From Solirubrobacterales bacterium (GTDB taxonomy: Bacteria > Actinomycetota > Thermoleophilia > Solirubrobacterales > Solirubrobacteraceae): 9,043 nucleotides of DNA. The notes beneath the pieces were generated by a model. It was not told where the DNA came from. It worked only from the letters and a program-made list of their open reading frames with translations, and searched no databases. Below, piece after piece: positions 6,289 through 9,043 of this stretch. The stretch lies in NCBI GenBank assembly GCA_015655225.1, contig JAATFK010000591.1:1-9043 (forward strand). The letters run 5' to 3'. The translations under genes were made by a program, and so were the position numbers. Every line of letters begins with the position of its first letter. Within the stretch, counting starts at the first letter, position 1.

Positions 6289-6294
6289 GAGTCG

Positions 6295-6300
6295 AGTGTA
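6295..6300 (-). promoter_or_regulatory. -10 element candidate for a leaderless TetR mRNA
   Basis: TACACT on the minus strand ends 6 nt before the ATG at 6288. With a 17-nt spacer the -35 region would fall at 6318-6323, inside the palindrome 6315-6327. Confidence 0.5.
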
Positions 6301-6314
6301 GTCGAAGTTCAGGA

Positions 6315-6327
6315 CCGTACGGTACGG
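6315..6327. promoter_or_regulatory. Palindromic TetR operator candidate
   Basis: CCGTAC-G-GTACGG is a perfect 13-bp inverted repeat centred on base 6321. It overlaps the expected -35 regions of both divergent promoters (-10 candidates at 6295-6300 minus and 6336-6341 plus), so one bound repressor could shut off both the TetR gene and the dehydrogenase. GTAC-containing palindromes are common TetR targets; binding by the adjacent protein is inference. Confidence 0.65.
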
Positions 6328-6335
6328 AACCCTGT

Positions 6336-6341
6336 TATCTT
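6336..6341 (+). promoter_or_regulatory. -10 element candidate for a leaderless SDR mRNA
   Basis: TATCTT ends 6 nt before the ATG at 6348 and no Shine-Dalgarno precedes that ATG. No good -35 hexamer is visible; its position would fall at about 6313-6318, at the edge of the palindrome. Confidence 0.5.
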
Positions 6342-6347
6342 GACCGA

Positions 6348-7136
6348 ATGGTCCAAAATCCCAGCAGCACCACAGCCCCCTCCGCCGCCGGCGAGCTCGC
6401 CGGCCGGCGCGTCCTCCTGACCGGCGGCTCGCGCGGCATCGGCGCCGGCATCGCCCGCCGCCTCCTGGCCGACGGCGCCCAGGTCGTCACGACCGCCCGC
6501 ACCGCCCCCGCGACGCCGACCGAGGGCCTGACCTTCGTCGCCGGCGACATCCGCACCGCCGAGGGCATCCAGGCGATCGCCGACGAGGCGCTCGACCGGC
6601 TCGGCGGGATCGACATCATCGTCAACAACGCCGGCGCCGCTCGCACCTTCCCCGCCGGCTCGCTGTCGATCGATCCCGCCGACTGGCAGGACTCGCTCGA
6701 CGTGAACTTCCTCGCGGCGGTGCGGCTGAACACGGCGCTGCTGCCGCAGATGCTCGACCGCGGCACCGGCGCGATCATCCACATCGCGACCACCGCCGCG
6801 CTCGAGCCGCCGGCCGCGCTGCTGCACTACGGCGCCGCGAGAGCCGCGCTGATCGCCTACTCGAAGGGCCTCGCGAGCGAGCTCGCGCCGCGCGGGATCC
6901 GCGTCAACACGATCACGCCGGGGAACGTCACGAGCCCGGGCGCCGACCAGGTCCGCGAGGACCTCGCGAGCGCGTTCGGGATCGAGGTCGCGGCGATCCA
7001 CGCGTCGATTCCGATCGGGCGGATCGGGACGCCGGAGGACATCGCCGAGGCGGTCGCCTACCTCGTCTCCGACCGCGCCTCGTACGTGACCGGCGCGAAC
7101 CTGATCGTGGACGGCGGCGAGCTGAGACGGCCCTGA
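6348..7136 (+). CDS. short-chain dehydrogenase/reductase with atypical active site
   Basis: A 262-residue Rossmann-fold oxidoreductase of the classical SDR type. It has the cofactor motif TGGSRGIG (25-32), GDIR (66-69), NNAG (93-96), and Asn120 in LDVNFL. PGNVTSPG (191-198) and YVTGANLIVDGGE (246-258) close the fold. Arg29 in the glycine motif and Arg51 after the second strand suggest NADP(H) rather than NAD(H). The active site is odd: the usual YxxxK is Tyr161-GAA-Arg165 (Arg encoded by AGA), and the position 13 residues before Tyr, normally Ser, is Thr148. The enzyme may be altered or slow, or may have left classical chemistry. The ATG at 6348 is supported by a -10 candidate 6 nt upstream. 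It is divergent from, and probably repressed by, the TetR protein. The substrate is unknown. Confidence 0.92.
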   Translation: MVQNPSSTTAPSAAGELAGRRVLLTGGSRGIGAGIARRLLADGAQVVTTARTAPATPTEGLTFVAGDIRTAEGIQAIADEALDRLGGIDIIVNNAGAARTFPAGSLSIDPADWQDSLDVNFLAAVRLNTALLPQMLDRGTGAIIHIATTAALEPPAALLHYGAARAALIAYSKGLASELAPRGIRVNTITPGNVTSPGADQVREDLASAFGIEVAAIHASIPIGRIGTPEDIAEAVAYLVSDRASYVTGANLIVDGGELRRP

Positions 7137-7148
7137 CGCGGACTCCGC

Positions 7149-7712
7149 TCAGCGCGGGCGGTAGGACTGCAGCAGCACCCCGTTCGGGAGCGCCGTCGAG
7201 GAGAGCAGCTCCAGCGTCGTCTTCTCAGGCGACTCGGGGTAGAGCCGGAGCCCGGAGCCGAGCAGCAGCGGGAAGACCTGGAGGTTGAGCTGGTCGACGA
7301 GGCCGGCGGCGAGGAGGGACTGCGCGAGCGTGCGGCTGCCCGCGATCAGGATCGGTCCCTCCCCCTCCTCCCGCTTGAGCGCGGCGACGGCGCTCGGGAC
7401 GTCCCGCGCGACGACGCTCGTGTCGTGCCACGCGCTCGACCCGAGCGTCGTCGAGGCGACGACCTTGCGCATCCCGTTGATCTTGTCCGCCATCGGGTCC
7501 TCGCGGTTGGGCCAGGCGCCGTAGAAGCTCTCGTAGGTGACGCGCCCGAGCAGCAGGACGTCGGCGGCGGCCTGCTCCTCGTACTTGTAGAGGCCCAGCG
7601 CGTCGCTGAAGAAATCCGCGACCCAGCCGCTGTGCGGATAGCCCGGCTCGCCACCCGGCGCCTCCATCACTCCGTCGAGCGAGACGAACTCGGTCACGAT
7701 CAGCTTCCTCAC
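7149..7712 (-). CDS. dihydrofolate reductase-family protein (RibD C-terminal-like domain)
   Basis: A 187-residue single-domain protein of the RibD-C/DHFR-like superfamily, probably a cytoplasmic NADPH-dependent reductase. It opens with KLIVTEFVSLDGVMEAPGG (3-21), the usual first strand and loop. It continues with DVLLLGRVTYESF (51-63), KVVASTTL (83-90), the cofactor-site strand ILIAGSRTLAQSLL (121-134), and LVDQLNLQVFPLLLGSGLRL (138-157). Its length is normal for the stand-alone members common in actinobacteria, most of which have no known substrate. It should not be taken as the folate-pathway enzyme or as RibD itself. The start is a GTG at 7712-7710, fixed by a strong Shine-Dalgarno (7717-7725). 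The gene is convergent with the SDR (12-nt gap) and divergent from a small unknown gene. Confidence 0.9.
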   Translation of the reverse strand: MRKLIVTEFVSLDGVMEAPGGEPGYPHSGWVADFFSDALGLYKYEEQAAADVLLLGRVTYESFYGAWPNREDPMADKINGMRKVVASTTLGSSAWHDTSVVARDVPSAVAALKREEGEGPILIAGSRTLAQSLLAAGLVDQLNLQVFPLLLGSGLRLYPESPEKTTLELLSSTALPNGVLLQSYRPR

Positions 7713-7716
7713 GGCG

Positions 7717-7725
7717 CCTCCTCCT
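7717..7725 (-). promoter_or_regulatory. Shine-Dalgarno of the DHFR-like gene
   Basis: AGGAGGAGG lies 4 to 7 nt upstream of the GTG at 7712, depending on register. It is the strongest ribosome binding site in the window and supports a GTG start. No convincing -10/-35 pair or operator is seen in the 94-nt divergent spacer on this strand; a short GACG-AA-CGTC repeat lies at 7760-7769. Confidence 0.75.
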
Positions 7726-7793
7726 GCCCGCGCGGAACGCGAGCCTCGTTTCCAGCTCAGACGAACGTCCGGTCAGGATCTCATCGGCCGCTC

Positions 7794-7799
7794 TATCGT
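7794..7799 (+). promoter_or_regulatory. -10 element candidate for a leaderless mRNA of the small unknown gene
   Basis: TATCGT (TANNNT) ends 7 nt before the ATG at 7807. No clear -35 hexamer is visible. The GGGCGG just before the ATG is a poor and badly spaced Shine-Dalgarno. Confidence 0.45.
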
Positions 7800-7806
7800 C
7801 GGGCGG

Positions 7807-8298
7807 ATGAGCGAGACGCACCGCGACCGGGTCGAGGCGCTGCTGGACGACGCGGCGGTCGAGCACGCGCGCCTGCTGGCCGAGCTGCCGCCCGAGCTGG
7901 GACGTTCGCTGCCGGTCGACGCGCAGGGCATCACCCGGGCGATCGACCACCTGGCGGCGGCCGCCGGCCTCTCCGTCAACGAGCGCCGCGCGCTGATCCG
8001 GCCGCACGCCGTCAACCCGGCGGTGATGCACGCGCGCGTCTTCGGGGGCGCGCCGCTCGCGCGCGAGACCGTGATCGGCTCGTTCGTGGAGGGCGCGCGC
8101 GTGCGGGCCGACGCGCTCGGGACGCTCGCCGACGCGGTGGGCGGTGAGGCCCTCGGCAGCGAGGTGCGGGCGCTGCTGGTCGCCCACCCGCCGCCGCTCG
8201 ACGCGACCGGCCCCGCCGTCGTCGCGGAGCTGCGCACCACCTACGACGCGCAGGAGCGCGCGGCGCTGGCGATCGCGAACGGGCTCGACCGGGAGTAG
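7807..8298 (+). CDS. hypothetical helical protein, 163 residues
   Basis: I do not recognise this family. The protein is soluble-looking, with no signal peptide, membrane span or Cys. It is rich in Ala, Arg, Glu and Leu, with long stretches likely to form amphipathic helices (residues 5-30, 41-66, 96-125 and 135-160). Points that may be conserved: DAQGITRAIDHLAAAAGLSVNERRALIRP (38-66) and NPAVMHARVFGGAPL (70-84). G+C-rich third positions like the neighbours, an ATG with a -10 hexamer 7 nt upstream, and the fit of its stop 20 nt before the convergent aldo/keto reductase all argue that it is a real gene. It lies divergent from the DHFR-like gene. I would not assign a role. Confidence 0.75.
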   Translation: MSETHRDRVEALLDDAAVEHARLLAELPPELGRSLPVDAQGITRAIDHLAAAAGLSVNERRALIRPHAVNPAVMHARVFGGAPLARETVIGSFVEGARVRADALGTLADAVGGEALGSEVRALLVAHPPPLDATGPAVVAELRTTYDAQERAALAIANGLDRE

Positions 8299-8318
8299 GC
8301 GCGGGCGCGGCGGCGCGC

Positions 8319-9043
8319 TCAGTAGCGCACGTCGCTCGCCAGCAGGAGCGGCCAGGTCGGCAGCGTGACGCCGTCGATCGTCGCGCCGCCGAAGCCGAGC
8401 ATCGGCCCCGGGCCGGCGTTGATCGCGGCGGGGAAGTCGAGCGACGGCGTCGACGCCGCGTCGAGCGCGGCGAGCTGCTCGGGCGCGAGCTCGAGGTCGA
8501 GGGAGGCGAGGTTCGCGCGCAGCTGCTCCAGCGTGCGGGCGCCGGTCAGCGTCGAGCTGACCGCCGGCCGGCTGCGCACCCAGGCGAGCGCCACCGCCGC
8601 CGAGCTGGCGCCGGTCTCGGCCGCGACCCGCGCGACCGCGTCGATCACCTCCCAGTCGCGCTCGCTCGGACCGCCCATCAGGCCGGCGCGGGGGCTGTCG
8701 AGCGGCGCGGCGCCGGCGCCCGCGCCGTCGTCGTCGTCGCGGTACTTCCCCGACAGCTGGCCGCCGCGCAGCGGGCTCCACGGCAGGACGCCCATCCCGA
8801 GCGCGTCCGCCATCGGCAGCAGCTCGCCCTCGGAGGTGCGCTCCAGCAGCGAGTACTCCAGCTGGAGCGCCGTGACCGGAGCCCAGCCGCGCAGCTGGGC
8901 GGTCGTCTGCGCCTGCGCGGCGACCCACGCGGGGACGTTCGAGAAGCCGACGTAGCGGATCGTGCCGCCGGCGACGAGGTCGTCGAGCGCGCGCAGCGTC
9001 TCCTCGATCGGGGCGCGGCGATCCCAGCCGTGCAGCCAGTAGA
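8319..9043 (-). CDS. aldo/keto reductase, N-terminus cut by window edge
   Basis: The last 240 residues or so of an NADPH-dependent aldo/keto reductase with a (beta/alpha)8 barrel. The fragment opens with YWLHGWDRRAPIEETLRALD, whose His is the family's active-site histidine; the catalytic Asp, Tyr and Lys would lie upstream, outside the window. It continues with GGTIRYVGFSNVPAW, TALQLEYSLLER, LGMGVLPWSPLRGGQLSGKY (the cofactor strand), SSAAVALAWVRSRPAVSSTLTGARTLEQLRANLASL for the 2'-phosphate-binding region, and a C-terminal tail through FPAAINAGPGP to ASDVRY. Such proteins reduce aldehydes and ketones of many kinds; the substrate is not evident. The reading frame is open to the right edge, so the start is unknown. 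It is convergent with the small unknown gene. Confidence 0.93.
   Translation of the reverse strand, partial: YWLHGWDRRAPIEETLRALDDLVAGGTIRYVGFSNVPAWVAAQAQTTAQLRGWAPVTALQLEYSLLERTSEGELLPMADALGMGVLPWSPLRGGQLSGKYRDDDDGAGAGAAPLDSPRAGLMGGPSERDWEVIDAVARVAAETGASSAAVALAWVRSRPAVSSTLTGARTLEQLRANLASLDLELAPEQLAALDAASTPSLDFPAAINAGPGPMLGFGGATIDGVTLPTWPLLLASDVRY

Noticed and set aside
7138..7148. GCGGA-C-TCCGC palindrome between SDR and the DHFR-like gene as a terminator
   Set aside because: The loop would be a single base and there is no T-tract on either strand, so it cannot fold as a normal hairpin.
8299..8318. GC-only stretch between the unknown gene and AKR as a bidirectional terminator
   Set aside because: GCGCG and CGCGC at the ends could pair, but the stem is 5 bp in a sequence made only of G and C, and there is no T-tract. 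Chance pairing is likely.
7225..8928. Open frame of 567 codons on the minus strand across the DHFR-like, unknown and AKR genes
   Set aside because: Same composition artefact: Arg/Ala/Pro-rich, no recognisable domain, and it covers three genes with real motifs.
1..9043. Signs of a mobile element, defence system or toxin-antitoxin pair
   Set aside because: I found no transposase, integrase, long terminal repeat, nuclease or small toxin-like pair. Composition looks even across the window apart from short AT-rich operators.

Overview
This is a very GC-rich window from a chromosome with typical high-GC actinobacterial codon use (third positions almost all G or C). Base composition, the frequent GTG starts and the gene families fit Actinomycetota. 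Thermoleophilia/Solirubrobacterales is my best guess, but that is inference from style and not from a marker gene. I see no rRNA, tRNA, CRISPR array, insertion sequence or phage gene. The DNA is packed: 13 genes (two cut by the window edges) and no gene-free stretch over about 100 bases.

Left part (1-3063, all minus strand): a compact four-gene run. Read in transcription order it is a DHA2-type (14-TMS) drug exporter, an HXXEE-domain membrane protein starting 10 nt after the exporter's stop, an acylphosphatase fused to a degenerate DNA-ligase-D-type phosphoesterase domain, and an alpha/beta hydrolase whose GTG overlaps the preceding stop as GTGA. The fusion protein is the most unusual gene here: the acylphosphatase half keeps its catalytic Arg and Asn, while the LigD-like half has lost most of its metal and phosphate ligands.

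Middle (3064-7136): three regulator/effector pairs, each transcribed divergently from a short intergenic region holding a perfect palindrome. These are HxlR regulator with exporter 1, MarR regulator with exporter 2 (also DHA2), and TetR regulator with a short-chain dehydrogenase/reductase. The HxlR and MarR genes meet tail to tail and share one CTAG as the stop codon on both strands. The arrangement suggests two separately sensed multidrug export modules beside a separately sensed redox enzyme.

Right part (7137-9043): a RibD-C/dihydrofolate-reductase-like protein, a small helical protein I cannot assign, and the C-terminal part of an aldo/keto reductase.

Two architectural patterns stand out. 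From 3063 to the right edge, nine consecutive genes alternate strand without exception; convergent junctions run from a 4-base overlap to 20 bases, leaving little room for terminators. Five genes (HxlR, MarR, TetR, SDR and the unknown small gene) have a TANNNT -10-like hexamer ending exactly 6 or 7 nt before the start codon and no Shine-Dalgarno, the layout expected of leaderless mRNAs. Three of these sit directly beside a palindromic operator candidate.
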